This document shows, piece after piece, positions 1 to 8,761 of a DNA stretch of 64,000 nt. How positions within the stretch are numbered: position 1 is the first letter of the stretch; the number at the start of each line of letters is the position of its first letter. The stretch lies in NCBI GenBank assembly GCA_016183065.1, contig JACPFF010000019.1, positions 1 to 64,000 of the forward strand, given 5' to 3'. The DNA comes from Deltaproteobacteria bacterium. Its GTDB lineage: Bacteria > UBA10199 > GCA-002796325 > JACPFF01. The position numbers and the translations under genes were made by a program. Under the pieces are notes generated by a model. That model did not search any database. It was not told the origin of the DNA and saw only the letters and a program-made list of their open reading frames with translations.

Positions 1-30
1 ATCCCCGACCTCGAAGACCTGAAGTTCTAG
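1..30 (+). CDS. C-terminal end of a gene cut by the window edge
   Basis: The first 27 bases read in frame as IPDLEDLKF followed by TAG at 28-30. The next gene, on the other strand, stops at 37, so this looks like the tail of a convergent plus-strand gene. Nine residues do not allow a function to be named, and chance cannot be excluded. Confidence 0.35.
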   Translation: MPDLEDLKF

Positions 31-36
31 CCAAAA

Positions 37-582
37 TCACAGCGTGTTATGTTGTATTTGTCGGAGACGTTGTATGGCAGCGGCGCGGTCTTTTGCGAGA
101 TTTGAGATCTCCTTCAACTGTGGCACATGCCACCTGGCGGTGGCCAATGCCTCCCAGGATGCCTCCAGGACGATGGCATCGTTATAGCGGACGCCGGTTT
201 CGTCCGCGTCGAAGAGAAAGGCGGGGGCAACGATGTACAGAACCTTGCAGGCGTCATGATGGGGATTGATGAGCTGAAAAAATGTCCCCGGTCGCGTTAC
301 GACCGTCTCTCCAACGTTGAGCGCGAGCAGATACGGCTCGGCGACGCGGGGATCCTTCATGCGGACGGAGAGCCGACCCGAGAGAACGTAGGTGCATTGC
401 GTGACAATCGGATGGACGTGGATTTTTGACGTGACGCCTTCCGGAATTACGCCTTGCGCGAGGCTGCACGCATCGACCCACTCCACCCCGGTCTGACACG
501 TCATGCGGGGATCAACAATGGAATGCACAATCGTTCCGTCTGGAACATGAAAGCCGCTATCCGCGGAGAAAATTTTCTGCAC
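37..582 (-). CDS. Cupin-domain protein downstream of an RpiB-like isomerase
   Basis: A 181-residue protein with one cupin barrel. The stretch PEGVTSKIHVHPIVTQCTYV carries the HxH metal-ligand pattern of cupin motif 1, and VGETVVTRPGTFFQLIN resembles motif 2. The GTG start at 582 is chosen because it follows a GGGGGG Shine-Dalgarno run at 585-590 and leaves an 8-bp gap to the isomerase stop. A longer in-frame version would overlap the isomerase by about 100 bp, which is unlikely. It is the last gene of the pepA-tmk-holB-metG-isomerase operon. Its pairing with a sugar-phosphate isomerase suggests a sugar-related role, but the substrate cannot be read from the sequence. Confidence 0.75.
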   Translation of the reverse strand: MQKIFSADSGFHVPDGTIVHSIVDPRMTCQTGVEWVDACSLAQGVIPEGVTSKIHVHPIVTQCTYVLSGRLSVRMKDPRVAEPYLLALNVGETVVTRPGTFFQLINPHHDACKVLYIVAPAFLFDADETGVRYNDAIVLEASWEALATARWHVPQLKEISNLAKDRAAAIQRLRQIQHNTL

Positions 583-590
583 AGGCCCCC

Positions 591-1058
591 CTATTTCATG
601 GTCTCGGCTTCGATCTTTTTGATTTCCGCAAGCGCCCTGGTCAGAAATGGCGCAAATTCCGGATACCCTTCGGTAAAGGAGGCGGCCAGCCATTGGTCGA
701 CAATCCGCTTCGCGCGGTAGGGAGCGACAATCATGCCGCCCAGCGAGAGGATATTCGAGTTATTGATGACCTTACAGTGGAGGCCGGCAAACTCGGATTC
801 CACGACACTCGCATAGATGCCCCTGAATTTGTTGGCCACGATGGCGACGCCCATGCCGGTACCGCAGAAGATGATTCCCCGTTCGGCCTTCCCTTGCTGC
901 ACCTTTAATGCAGCGAGTGCACCAACTTCGTAGTACGGGACTTCATTTTCCTTCACTGGCGTCAGATCATCGATGAGATGACCTTGCTCCAGCAGATGTT
1001 GTTTGATGGCTTCTTTGAGATCGAATCCGAAACCATCCGCACCCATGACGATATTCAT
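591..1058 (-). CDS. RpiB/LacA/LacB-family sugar-phosphate isomerase, atypical active site
   Basis: A 155-residue protein of the ribose-5-phosphate isomerase B fold. It keeps the CGTGMG loop with the catalytic cysteine and the following ANKFRGIYA segment. Compared with E. coli RpiB, the DH pair near residue 9 reads DG, the QHND loop histidine is replaced (KVINNSN), and the C-terminal arginines that hold the phosphate are missing. Erythrulose-4-phosphate isomerases of this superfamily also have an NN at the loop, so a substrate other than ribose 5-phosphate is likely. It lies 14 bp after metG and 8 bp before the cupin gene. AAAGGGGCC is its ribosome site. Confidence 0.85.
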   Translation of the reverse strand: MNIVMGADGFGFDLKEAIKQHLLEQGHLIDDLTPVKENEVPYYEVGALAALKVQQGKAERGIIFCGTGMGVAIVANKFRGIYASVVESEFAGLHCKVINNSNILSLGGMIVAPYRAKRIVDQWLAASFTEGYPEFAPFLTRALAEIKKIEAETMK

Positions 1059-1072
1059 GAAAGGCCCCTTTC

Positions 1073-3049
1073 TTATTTCACCCGGCTCCCATTGGCCACG
1101 GGCTTGAGCGGCGTCAGAATGCTGATCGTCGTGTCATCAGACGCCGCAAGCAACATGCCGTGTGACTCGACCCCGCGGAGTTTTGCGGGTTTCAGGTTGG
1201 TGACGACGCAGACCTGTGTGCCGATGAGTTCTTCGGGAGTGTACTGCTTGGCAATGCCCGCTACAATTTGCCGTATCTCGCTCCCCAGATCGACCTGGAT
1301 TTTGAGTAATCGGTCCGCCCCTTCCACGGGTTCGGCTGCGGCAATCGTGGCCGCTTGCAGATGCACCTTGGCAAAATCATCGATCGTAATCTGGGTGATG
1401 TCCATAAGGCCCTCATTCGTTTTTGCGTTGTGCGCCCCCGATGGATCCTCTTTGGGACTCTCAATCCGGGGAAAAAGTGGTGTGGCCGGCCCGAGTGTGA
1501 GAGGCGCGGTCAAAAAGTCTGTGTGGCAGGTCTCGCTGGTCAACTGCTGCTCGGCCAACCGTCCTCGCAAGGCCTCGTAGCCCATCTGGTGCCAGATCTT
1601 TTCCGCAGTGGCTGGCACAAACGGGGTGAGCAGGATCGTGACCTTGGCGATCACGTCGGTGATCGTGCCGAGCACGGCCACGACCTCGTCCTGACGACCC
1701 GCCTTGTGGAGTTTCCACGGGGCGTTATCGGTGATACACCGATCGGCCGCGGCAATGATCTGCCAGATTGCCGCGAGGGCCGCGTGAAAATCGATGTCGG
1801 CACCCGCCAGGTCGAGGGCGCGCGTGATGGCGGGAAACGCGGCACCCACCGCCTCATGCACGGGCTGGATGGTGGCGAGCTGCTGCGCCGCCCGCCGCGA
1901 CGTCGCGGTCCATGCAGGGACGACGCCCTGCAAATATTGCGTGATCATGCCACAGGTGCGACTCACCAGATTCCCGATGCCGCTGGCAAGATCCCCGTTG
2001 TAGCGATCGACAAACTGGGCCCATGTGAAATTGCCATCACTCCCGAAACTGTTTTCGCGGAGCAGAAAATAGCGCAGGGGGTCCGCACCGTATTGCTCGG
2101 CGAGTGCCAATGGGTCGACCACATTCCCGAGCGTCTTGCTCATCCGTTCGCCGCGATGATAGACAAACCCGTGGCCAAAAATGGTGGTCGGGAGGGGCAG
2201 TCCCGCCGCAAACAACATGGCCGGCCAGATGACGCCGTGAAAGCGGGTGATATCTTTTCCGATCACGTGATAGACGGTCGCATCGTGCCACCATGTTGAA
2301 AAGTGCGCAGGATCCGTCCCAAACCCTACGGCCGAGAGGTAGTTGATCAGGGCATCGAACCAGACATAGACGGTATGCCGCGCATCGATTGGGAGATGAA
2401 TGCCCCACGTGCCGCCCTCGCGCGAGATGCTGATGTCTTGCAAGCCGTCTTCCACGAGTCGCAATATCTCATTGCGGCGAATGGTCGGGAGAATGAACGC
2501 GGGGTGCTGTCGCAGATGCTGTAACAGCAGATCGCGATACCGCGAGAGCGCAAAGAAGTAATTCTCTTCCTCGACCCACCGTGCCGGCCGTTTATGCAGC
2601 GGGCACAATTGATCCTGCAGATCCTTTTCGGTGTAGAAGGCCTCGCACGAATCGCAGTACCAACCGGTATATTTGGCCTTGTAGATATTTGGCGAGCCAT
2701 CGGGTGCGGTGCGGGCGTTGATCTGTGTGAAGAGTGTTTCCACGGTGTGTCGATGCGCTGGCGCCGTCGTGCGAATGAAGCCGTCATAGGCAATGTCGAG
2801 CTGCTGCCACGTGGTGCGAAACGCGCCCTCCATCTGGTCGCAATAGACGAGCGGGTCGAGCCCTTTTTCGCGGGCGGCCTTGGCAACATTCGACGAATGC
2901 TCGTCGTTCCCCATTTGGAACCGTACCTCCCAGCCGAGCAGCCGGTAAAATCGCGCCAGGACATCGGCGCCGATTTTTTCATATGCCGTGCCGATATGCG
3001 GGCGACTGTTGACATAGTCGATGGCGGTGGTGATGTAGAGTCGCATCAT
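1073..3049 (-). CDS. metG: Methionyl-tRNA synthetase with C-terminal tRNA-binding domain
   Basis: This 658-residue class I synthetase charges tRNA-Met with methionine. The HIGH signature is HIGT at residues 18-21 and the KMSKS loop reads RMSKT at 302-306. A zinc knuckle (C132, C135, C149, H152) lies in the connective peptide. From about residue 555 a Trbp111/EMAP-like tRNA-binding domain follows, as in dimeric bacterial MetG. The start ATG overlaps the holB stop by 4 bp (ATGA), so the two are translationally coupled. A second ATG directly follows the first and could be used instead. The gene lies inside the minus-strand housekeeping operon. Confidence 0.97.
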   Translation of the reverse strand: MMRLYITTAIDYVNSRPHIGTAYEKIGADVLARFYRLLGWEVRFQMGNDEHSSNVAKAAREKGLDPLVYCDQMEGAFRTTWQQLDIAYDGFIRTTAPAHRHTVETLFTQINARTAPDGSPNIYKAKYTGWYCDSCEAFYTEKDLQDQLCPLHKRPARWVEEENYFFALSRYRDLLLQHLRQHPAFILPTIRRNEILRLVEDGLQDISISREGGTWGIHLPIDARHTVYVWFDALINYLSAVGFGTDPAHFSTWWHDATVYHVIGKDITRFHGVIWPAMLFAAGLPLPTTIFGHGFVYHRGERMSKTLGNVVDPLALAEQYGADPLRYFLLRENSFGSDGNFTWAQFVDRYNGDLASGIGNLVSRTCGMITQYLQGVVPAWTATSRRAAQQLATIQPVHEAVGAAFPAITRALDLAGADIDFHAALAAIWQIIAAADRCITDNAPWKLHKAGRQDEVVAVLGTITDVIAKVTILLTPFVPATAEKIWHQMGYEALRGRLAEQQLTSETCHTDFLTAPLTLGPATPLFPRIESPKEDPSGAHNAKTNEGLMDITQITIDDFAKVHLQAATIAAAEPVEGADRLLKIQVDLGSEIRQIVAGIAKQYTPEELIGTQVCVVTNLKPAKLRGVESHGMLLAASDDTTISILTPLKPVANGSRVK

Positions 3050-4038
3050 GCCTCCACCAGCCTAAAAAGGAGCGTCTCGCAAGACAACTGTTTATTCAGG
3101 GGTGTTTCACCCTGGGCATCGATGTGCGCAAGGATCAGTACCAGTTCCTGCGACAGCCGCCGCGCTGTGCGGCCGGCCAGACGGGACACCAGGGACTCTG
3201 TGGCTGCCAGCGATGTGTCGATAACGCCGGCAACCGTCCGGCCGAGCGCATCGCGCCACACCAGCCCGATGAGTTGCAGTCGCCATGGAAGCAGGGTCCC
3301 ATCGGCGGCCCAGCGTCTCGCCACCTCCGTGGGCTGCGAGGTGGCGCGGTCTCCCAGGAGCTGATGCAGATCCTGCAACGTCTCTGCCACGGCCTCGGCG
3401 GGATAGGCGAGCGCAGCTCCCAGACTCCCTTCGCAGATCCCCGCGCGTTGTCTGGCCTCGGCAGGATCGATTCCCTCTGCCATCAAATGTTGGCGAATGG
3501 TGGCCTGGGGAAGTGGTCCAAACGTGATGGTCTGGGCCCGCGAACGAATCGTCGGGAGGAGGCGGTGCGGCTGGGAGGTGATCAGGATGAAATACGCCGC
3601 CGCCGGGGGTTCCTCAAAGATCTTGAGGCAGGCATTGGCCGCTGCCGGCTGCATAGCCTCTGCCGAATCGATGATAGCCAATCGGCACTCCCCTTCGAGC
3701 GGATGCAACAGGAGGCGGGATTGCATCTGGCGAATCGTCGCAATCGGGATATCCGGCACTGTTTTGTCCGGTTCCGGCGCAAGGGAGAGGACGTCCGGGT
3801 GGGTGCCATGCTCGATGCGCATGCAGGATGAACAGACACCACAGGGCGGCGTTGCGCGCCCCCGCTGGCAAAACAATTGTTGGGCGAGCGTCAGGGCCAC
3901 GCGAAATTTGCCAACGCCCGGCGGACCGGCAAAGAGCGCCGTCGGCGCAAGCGTTCCCTGCGCAATGGCCTGCTGCAATTGCGCAATCTGCCGATCATGT
4001 CCGTGGATCGTCTGCCACATCTGCCGTGAGTCCTTCAT
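3046..4038 (-). CDS. holB: DNA polymerase III delta-prime subunit
   Basis: A 330-residue clamp-loader subunit of the AAA+ family. It has the Walker A motif GPPGVGK near residue 40, the four-cysteine zinc module CQRGRATPPCGVCSSC, and the IFEEPP and TIRSRAQ motifs typical of DnaX/HolB proteins. In bacteria holB commonly follows tmk, as it does here. In this genome 345 bp of repeat DNA separates the two. An internal ATG at codon 7 (MWQTIHGH) would give a more usual N-terminus. The stop overlaps the metG start. Confidence 0.95.
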   Translation of the reverse strand: MKDSRQMWQTIHGHDRQIAQLQQAIAQGTLAPTALFAGPPGVGKFRVALTLAQQLFCQRGRATPPCGVCSSCMRIEHGTHPDVLSLAPEPDKTVPDIPIATIRQMQSRLLLHPLEGECRLAIIDSAEAMQPAAANACLKIFEEPPAAAYFILITSQPHRLLPTIRSRAQTITFGPLPQATIRQHLMAEGIDPAEARQRAGICEGSLGAALAYPAEAVAETLQDLHQLLGDRATSQPTEVARRWAADGTLLPWRLQLIGLVWRDALGRTVAGVIDTSLAATESLVSRLAGRTARRLSQELVLILAHIDAQGETPLNKQLSCETLLFRLVEA

Positions 4039-4060
4039 ATGTTGCCGGGCGACTATTGGA

Positions 4061-4219
4061 GGGGCTCACGTACCCTGCGGCTCCGCCTCCGGGTACTCCC
4101 TCGTCCACCCAGCTGCGCTGGGTCCCCGGACTCGGTCGTCGCCACTGACCCCCTCCAGCGGCAAAGCCGCTGGAGCCTCCCCCTCACGCGCGCGGTGCGC
4201 GCTGGGGAACTGCGCACCC
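4061..4219 (+). repeat. Palindromic repeat, tandem copy 1 (159 bp)
   Basis: This is the first of two tandem units. It begins with GGGGCTCACG and the next unit starts exactly 159 bp later. The left half holds GGGTAC and CCCAGCTGCGCTGGG palindromes. The right half holds the hairpin CTCCAGCGGC-aaa-GCCGCTGGAG. That hairpin is shared with the elements inside murF and the lytic transglycosylase gene. It fills most of the tmk-holB gap. Read on the plus strand in the frame used in those two genes, it is open and encodes peptides containing GAHV and PSSGKAAGASPS. Confidence 0.9.
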
Positions 4220-4390
4220 GGGGCTCACGTACCCTGCAGCGAAGCCTCCGGGTACTTCCTCGTCCACCCCGCTGTGCTCGGTCCCCGGGCTCGGTCGTCG
4301 CCACTGACCCCCTCCAGCGGCAAAGCCGCTGGAGCCTCCCCCTCACGCGCGCGGTGCGCGCTGGGGAACTGCGCACCCGGGGCTCACGTA
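4220..4390 (+). repeat. Palindromic repeat, tandem copy 2 plus terminal GGGGCTCACG
   Basis: The second 159-bp unit runs from 4220 to 4378 and is nearly identical to the first; differences cluster in the first 80 bp. A third GGGGCTCACGTA start follows at 4379-4390 and then unique sequence. The complement of this terminus supplies the TGA stop of tmk (4384-4386). The structure suggests unequal recombination or stepwise insertion at the GGGGCTCACG end. Confidence 0.88.
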
Positions 4391-5010
4391 TATACCCGCG
4401 CCAGGACGTGCGCGAGGATCTCTGCCGCAATGACGCCCTCATCCCGCTCGCCAGCGATCACCAGGCACCGCGTTGGCTCCGCGCGCGCGAGCGCAAGATA
4501 TGCCGCGCGGACGGCCTCGTGAAATGACACCGACTCCTGTTCCAGACGGTCGTGGCGCTGGCCACGACTCCCCACGCGGGCCAATCCGACCGCCACGGGG
4601 AGGTCGAGGATCACCGTCAGGTCCGGGACAAGGCCGGACGTGGCAATCTCCGCAAGCTGCGCGACCACAGCGGGCGCCAACTGGCGCGCGGCCCCCTGAT
4701 AGGCGGCGGTCGAATCGGTGAAGCGATCGACCAGCACGATCTCTCCCCGTTCGAGTGCCGGGCGAATGACCTCGGCCACATGTTGTGCCCTGGCGGCCGC
4801 ATATAGCAAGACCTCGGTGGTGGCAACCATCTCGTTCGCGTTGGAATCGAGCAGAAGCGCCCGAATGCGGTCGCCGATCGGCGTGCCACCCGGCTCCCGC
4901 GACACCATCACACGCCCTCCCGTCGCACGCAGCGCCTGCGCGAGCCGGGCCAGTTGGGTCGATTTGCCGCAACCCTCGATCCCTTCGAATGTGATCAAGG
5001 ACCCGGACAT
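4384..5010 (-). CDS. tmk: Thymidylate kinase
   Basis: This 208-residue kinase converts dTMP to dTDP. It has the P-loop EGIEGCGKST at residues 9-18, the DR(Y/F) motif as DRFTDST, and an REPGG segment. Length is normal for the family. The start overlaps the pepA stop by one base (TAATG). The stop codon falls inside the end of a repeat element, so the last few residues (about VYT) may be repeat-modified. It belongs to the operon with pepA upstream and holB downstream. Confidence 0.96.
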   Translation of the reverse strand: MSGSLITFEGIEGCGKSTQLARLAQALRATGGRVMVSREPGGTPIGDRIRALLLDSNANEMVATTEVLLYAAARAQHVAEVIRPALERGEIVLVDRFTDSTAAYQGAARQLAPAVVAQLAEIATSGLVPDLTVILDLPVAVGLARVGSRGQRHDRLEQESVSFHEAVRAAYLALARAEPTRCLVIAGERDEGVIAAEILAHVLARVYT

Positions 5011-6524
5011 TACAAGGCCATCAGGAATTCACAGAGGGTGCGCACAGGCGCGCCAGTCCCACCCTGCTGGCCCAAGGCATGGGGCTCATCGCTCCAGCTG
5101 GCCTCCGCAATATCGAGGTGGGCCCACGGGGTCTTGCCCACAAATTGCGAGAGGAAAAGGGCGCCGGTAATGGTGCTGGCCCCGCTTTTGCCGCAATTTT
5201 TCAGTGTCGCAAGCCCCCCTTTAAAGCCGTCAAGGTATTCTTCTTCCAGGGGCAATTGCCACATCGGTTCTGCCGCGACACGACTGGCGGCCATGAGTTG
5301 ATCGACGAGGGATTGATCGGATCCAAGGACGGCCGTGTAAATCTCGCCCAGGGCGTACTTGACGCCACCGGTAAGCGTGGCGATATCGATGAGGAGCGTT
5401 GGTTCCTGTTCCACCGCATAATCGAGCGTGTCCGCGAGAACCAGACGTCCCTCGGCATCGGTATTGACGATCTCCACGGTCTTGCCCGAGCGCGACTCGA
5501 TGATGTCGCTCGGTTTGTAGGCCGCGGCGTCGACGCAATTTTCCGTGGCCGGAATATAGGCATCAATGGTCACGCGGGGACGGAGCTGCGCCATGGCCTC
5601 CATGGTGGCGAGCACGGCAGCGGCGCCCGCCATGTCCCCATGCATGGTCAGCATGTTCCGCGAAGGCTTGAGGTCATACCCGCCGGTATCGAAGGTGACC
5701 CCTTTCCCCACGAGGGCCACCCGCTCCTTCGCACCTTTGGCCGGCCGGTAGCGCAAATGAATCAACACCGGTGGAACCGCAGACCCCTGTCCCACGGCCA
5801 ACAGCAGGCGCATCCGCATGGTGGCGAGGGCCTTGGCGTCGAAGATGTTGCACTGGAGTTTTCCGCGGCGCGCAATTTTTCGTGCCACATCCGCGAGATA
5901 GCGCGGAGTGCAGACATTGCTCGGCAGGTTCACCAACGTCCGCGCCATGCAGGTGGCCTCTGACACGATCTGTGCGCGTGCGAGCGCGTGTTCCAGCGCG
6001 GTGTTTTTCCGTTCGGGGACGCCGATAAAGACCTCGAGCGCAGGCGTTTGCTGCTCCTCGGACGGGCGAAAGCGGTCGCATCGGTATTGTGCCAGACGCA
6101 TTCCCTCAAAGAGGCCCTGCAGACGTTGGGGTGGCGTCAAACCACCGATGACCTGGCCTTCAATGACCGCTGCTACACGCCGTGCGCGGATCTGTTCGGC
6201 CGCGCGATGGATCGCGGCACCGAGTGTGCGCCATGCCCGCGGCGACAATTTTCGTTCATCGCCCATGCCGAGGAGCACCACATAGCGCGCGCGGAGTTGG
6301 TCACGACAGTCGACGAGGCGGAAGGTGCCGAGCTCGCCCTTGAAGGCTTCTTCCGCCATGATGGTCGAGAGGCGATGCCCCAACTGTTTATCCAGGCGCT
6401 CTCCTCCATCTGCGGTCCGAAGGCCGGCAGTTGGTTTGCCGTCCACCGATTGCTGTGGGGAGAGGAGCAGTACGGCATCAGCGTCGATGGTCGACAGAGA
6501 AGACTTCGTCAGTTGATATTTCAT
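5010..6524 (-). CDS. pepA: Leucyl aminopeptidase (M17, cytosolic)
   Basis: A 504-residue M17 metallo-aminopeptidase releasing N-terminal residues from peptides. The metal-binding segments VTFDTGGYDLKPS and NTDAEGRLVLADTL are intact, and the family N-terminal domain is present. The ATG at 6524 (MKYQLTKSS) is preferred over a longer frame because CGGAG sits just upstream and the family begins here. It is the first gene of the minus-strand operon and overlaps tmk by one base. Confidence 0.95.
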   Translation of the reverse strand: MKYQLTKSSLSTIDADAVLLLSPQQSVDGKPTAGLRTADGGERLDKQLGHRLSTIMAEEAFKGELGTFRLVDCRDQLRARYVVLLGMGDERKLSPRAWRTLGAAIHRAAEQIRARRVAAVIEGQVIGGLTPPQRLQGLFEGMRLAQYRCDRFRPSEEQQTPALEVFIGVPERKNTALEHALARAQIVSEATCMARTLVNLPSNVCTPRYLADVARKIARRGKLQCNIFDAKALATMRMRLLLAVGQGSAVPPVLIHLRYRPAKGAKERVALVGKGVTFDTGGYDLKPSRNMLTMHGDMAGAAAVLATMEAMAQLRPRVTIDAYIPATENCVDAAAYKPSDIIESRSGKTVEIVNTDAEGRLVLADTLDYAVEQEPTLLIDIATLTGGVKYALGEIYTAVLGSDQSLVDQLMAASRVAAEPMWQLPLEEEYLDGFKGGLATLKNCGKSGASTITGALFLSQFVGKTPWAHLDIAEASWSDEPHALGQQGGTGAPVRTLCEFLMAL

Positions 6525-6612
6525 GGGGCTCCGAGCCGTAGTATAGATAATGGTCCATTGCAAGCTTTTGGAGTTGTTCGCGTCTCCGGTTTTCAGTAAC
6601 ATGGTTGGCATC

Positions 6613-6632
6613 ATCCCGGCGGAAGCGGGGAT
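6613..6632. repeat. Short REP-like palindrome
   Basis: ATCCCGGC-ggaa-GCGGGGAT forms an 8-bp stem with one imperfect pair. A near-identical perfect palindrome lies at 49906-49925. It resembles common extragenic REP sequences and sits in the divergent spacer between pepA and the methyltransferase gene. Confidence 0.6.
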
Positions 6633-6690
6633 CGTGTGGAATCAAGATGCGATGTGCGTCTGTTGGCCTCGTGTCACGGTGTTGACGACT

Positions 6691-7506
6691 ATGGCGAAGA
6701 AAAAACGGATCGAAGAGGTCTTGCGTCGGGGGATGGCCTCGGTGGGGTATGTCGTGGAGAAGGCCATCGGGAAGGCACAGGAGGCCCGCAAGACGGTGGT
6801 CCCTTCGACCGGGGCGGTGCGCAAACATGCAGCGACAGGGGATGTTCTCGAAGTACGACTCGCGATGCCGAAAGTGAAGGATCTCCTCCAGACGTCCGTG
6901 GAGCGTTTGGTGCCGACGGTGTTTCCCGCATTGAGCGGCCGCCGGGCCCTGGAAATCGGCGAAGGCGCGGGGCGCTATGCCCCGAGTCTGAAAGACCACG
7001 GGGCGCAGCTCGTGGTGGCCACCGAGATCGGCGCCGGTGGGATCGAGAACACGCACGCGACAGAGAGCGTGAACCGGCTCTACCTCGTCCGGGCGGCCAT
7101 TCATCGCCTCCCTTTTGCCGATAGTGTCTTCGATTTTGTCGTGGCCAATCTGGTGACGCCCTATCAGGGCAACTTTCTGCAGGCCTTGAAGGAGCTAAGC
7201 CGCGTCATGGCCCCAGGCGGGACGTTGCTCGTGACCGACTTTCACCCCTTCGGGGCCTATGCGCGGCGCGGCACGGCGCGCATCCGTCCGACGGAATCCT
7301 CCTTTCGCGGCATGGCCGACTACTACAAAGCCGCGCGGCTTGCGGGTCTTCGGGTGGCGGATTTGCGCGAGGGGTTCATCGATGAGACCGTGCGTGCCGT
7401 GTTCCAGACGCAGGAGGAAAAAGAGACCTATCGCGATTTTCGCGATACCCCGCTGATCCTCTGTCTCATTGCGCGCAAGGGCGTGAGCGAGGGAGGCGGG
7501 GTATGA
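6691..7506 (+). CDS. Class I SAM-dependent methyltransferase
   Basis: A 271-residue protein of the Methyltransf_11 type. Motif I is ALEIGEGAGRY, the acidic residue after strand 2 lies in ATEIGAGG, and motif IV-like FDFVVANL and post-motif RVMAPGGTLLV are present. The first about 75 residues are basic and helical with no recognised domain. The start at 6691 (MAKKKRIEE) is chosen because upstream codons run through the repeat region. The stop overlaps the next gene by 4 bp (ATGA), indicating co-translation. The substrate cannot be deduced. Confidence 0.85.
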   Translation: MAKKKRIEEVLRRGMASVGYVVEKAIGKAQEARKTVVPSTGAVRKHAATGDVLEVRLAMPKVKDLLQTSVERLVPTVFPALSGRRALEIGEGAGRYAPSLKDHGAQLVVATEIGAGGIENTHATESVNRLYLVRAAIHRLPFADSVFDFVVANLVTPYQGNFLQALKELSRVMAPGGTLLVTDFHPFGAYARRGTARIRPTESSFRGMADYYKAARLAGLRVADLREGFIDETVRAVFQTQEEKETYRDFRDTPLILCLIARKGVSEGGGV

Positions 7507-7970
7507 CGCGCCACACGCCCGATGCCCGGCTGGAAGCCTTACTCATCGATCTCCCCATCCCCGCGGCAGAACGGGGCGCGGCGTGTCATGTCCGTGAGGC
7601 CAACGGCTGGTGCCTCGTTGGCGGAGCCCTCCCCATCGCCGACGGCCGTCTCCACGCACGGGGCCGCTTGGGCGTGGAATTGCGCCTGGAGCAGGGGCAG
7701 GACGCCGCACGGGCCGCGCTGATCCAGGCCCTCGGCATGCTCAAGGCGCATTACGGCTCACTCAATGGTCTGCGTCAATGCGTCAAACTGGCCGGGTATA
7801 TCGCGGCCGGGCCCGATTTTCGGGAACATGCCCGTGTCCTCGATCTCGCTGGGGATCTGCTGGTGGCCCTCTTCGGTCCCGCCGGTCGTCATACCCGCAC
7901 TGCCGTCGGTGTTGCGTCATTGCCGGAAGGGGCTTGCGTCATGCTCGAGCTACTCTTTGTCGTCGGATGA
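7503..7970 (+). CDS. RidA/YjgF-family protein
   Basis: A 155-residue protein of the RidA superfamily, in the longer subgroup. The C-terminal half has the family pattern (NGLRQCVKLAGYIAA, RTAVGVASLPEGACVMLELL). Well-known members hydrolyse reactive enamine/imine intermediates from amino-acid metabolism. In this copy the conserved arginine region reads HTRTAVGV. It starts within the stop of the methyltransferase gene, and its 3-prime end overlaps the convergent receiver gene by 21 bp. Confidence 0.88.
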   Translation: MTRHTPDARLEALLIDLPIPAAERGAACHVREANGWCLVGGALPIADGRLHARGRLGVELRLEQGQDAARAALIQALGMLKAHYGSLNGLRQCVKLAGYIAAGPDFREHARVLDLAGDLLVALFGPAGRHTRTAVGVASLPEGACVMLELLFVVG

Positions 7971-8387
7971 CGCCTCGGTTTCGCTCGTGCCGGCTTTTCC
8001 CGCCAACATATGTTCGATCTTGCGCAAGAAATGCCGCATGTGGAAGGGTTTGGCAATGTAATCATCGGCGCCGTGTTGCAGACCGTCGAGACGATCAGAC
8101 TGGGCGTCTTTTGCCGAAAGAATCAGGACGCGAATATCTGCGCATTGGGGACGGCTTTTAATATAATTGCAGACCGCGATTCCCGACACTTTTGGCATCA
8201 TGATGTCGAGAATGACCATATCGGGATGATGGTGATCGATCATGGCATAGGCATCGTCGGCGGAAAAGGCGCTCATGAGGTGATAGGTCGGCTCTTGCAG
8301 CATTTTGGCGAGCAGCCGGTGGATCTGGGGATCGTCATCAACGATCAGAATCTGGTGTGGTCTGGCTGCGCTCTTGCGGGTCATCAT
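7950..8387 (-). CDS. Stand-alone response-regulator receiver protein
   Basis: A 145-residue single REC domain without an output domain. The acidic pocket D17-D19, the phosphoacceptor D61 (VILDIMMP), the S91 switch residue and the K113 of AKPF are all visible. The C-terminal 15 residues are polar. No histidine kinase is encoded nearby, so its partner lies elsewhere. It may act through protein-protein contacts, as CheY/DivK-type proteins do. Confidence 0.92.
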   Translation of the reverse strand: MMTRKSAARPHQILIVDDDPQIHRLLAKMLQEPTYHLMSAFSADDAYAMIDHHHPDMVILDIMMPKVSGIAVCNYIKSRPQCADIRVLILSAKDAQSDRLDGLQHGADDYIAKPFHMRHFLRKIEHMLAGKAGTSETEASSDDKE

Positions 8388-8761
8388 ATGCGGGCCTTAT
8401 CGGTCTCTCCTCCTCTCAAGTCCCCTGCAGGGGGTCAAGCGAAAATGCAGGTTGCATTCTCGGAAGGCATCCTTTATAACACGTCCACTTTTATTGGGGG
8501 GGGGCGAGACAACGAAATCGGAAGGAAGTCTCGGAACTTGACAGGCGAACGTGAGTACCCTACATCCCCCCGCCATGATGAGTGAAACCCTCGCGTTTCG
8601 ACACCGAGGTTGTAGTACTGGTAAGACTTTGTCTGGTTGCGGACGGAAAACTGGTCGAGAAAGGGGGTGCGACTCTCCGCGAATGACCGCTCCGAACGTA
8701 CGAATGTTTTCCTGGGGCCCGAGTGGGCTTCAGTGTGTAGGAACTAAAGGAGAGAACAATT
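8388..8761. promoter_or_regulatory. 374-bp spacer: divergent promoter region and porin leader
   Basis: No gene is seen. TTGACA at 8538-8543 followed after 17 bp by TACATC could be a weak sigma70 promoter for the porin, which would leave a leader of about 190 nt. A strong ribosome site, AAAGGAG, lies about 10 bases before the porin ATG. The promoter is a guess from spacing alone. Confidence 0.4.

Noticed and set aside
4061-4390. Possible CRISPR array
   Set aside because: The units are two 159-bp direct copies without short repeat-spacer alternation, and no cas genes are present.
3497-4522. Open frame reading through holB antisense, the tandem repeats and tmk antisense
   Set aside because: It is open only because the repeats have no stops in this frame. 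It has no independent start and crosses two conserved antisense genes. The repeat frame itself is discussed in the findings.
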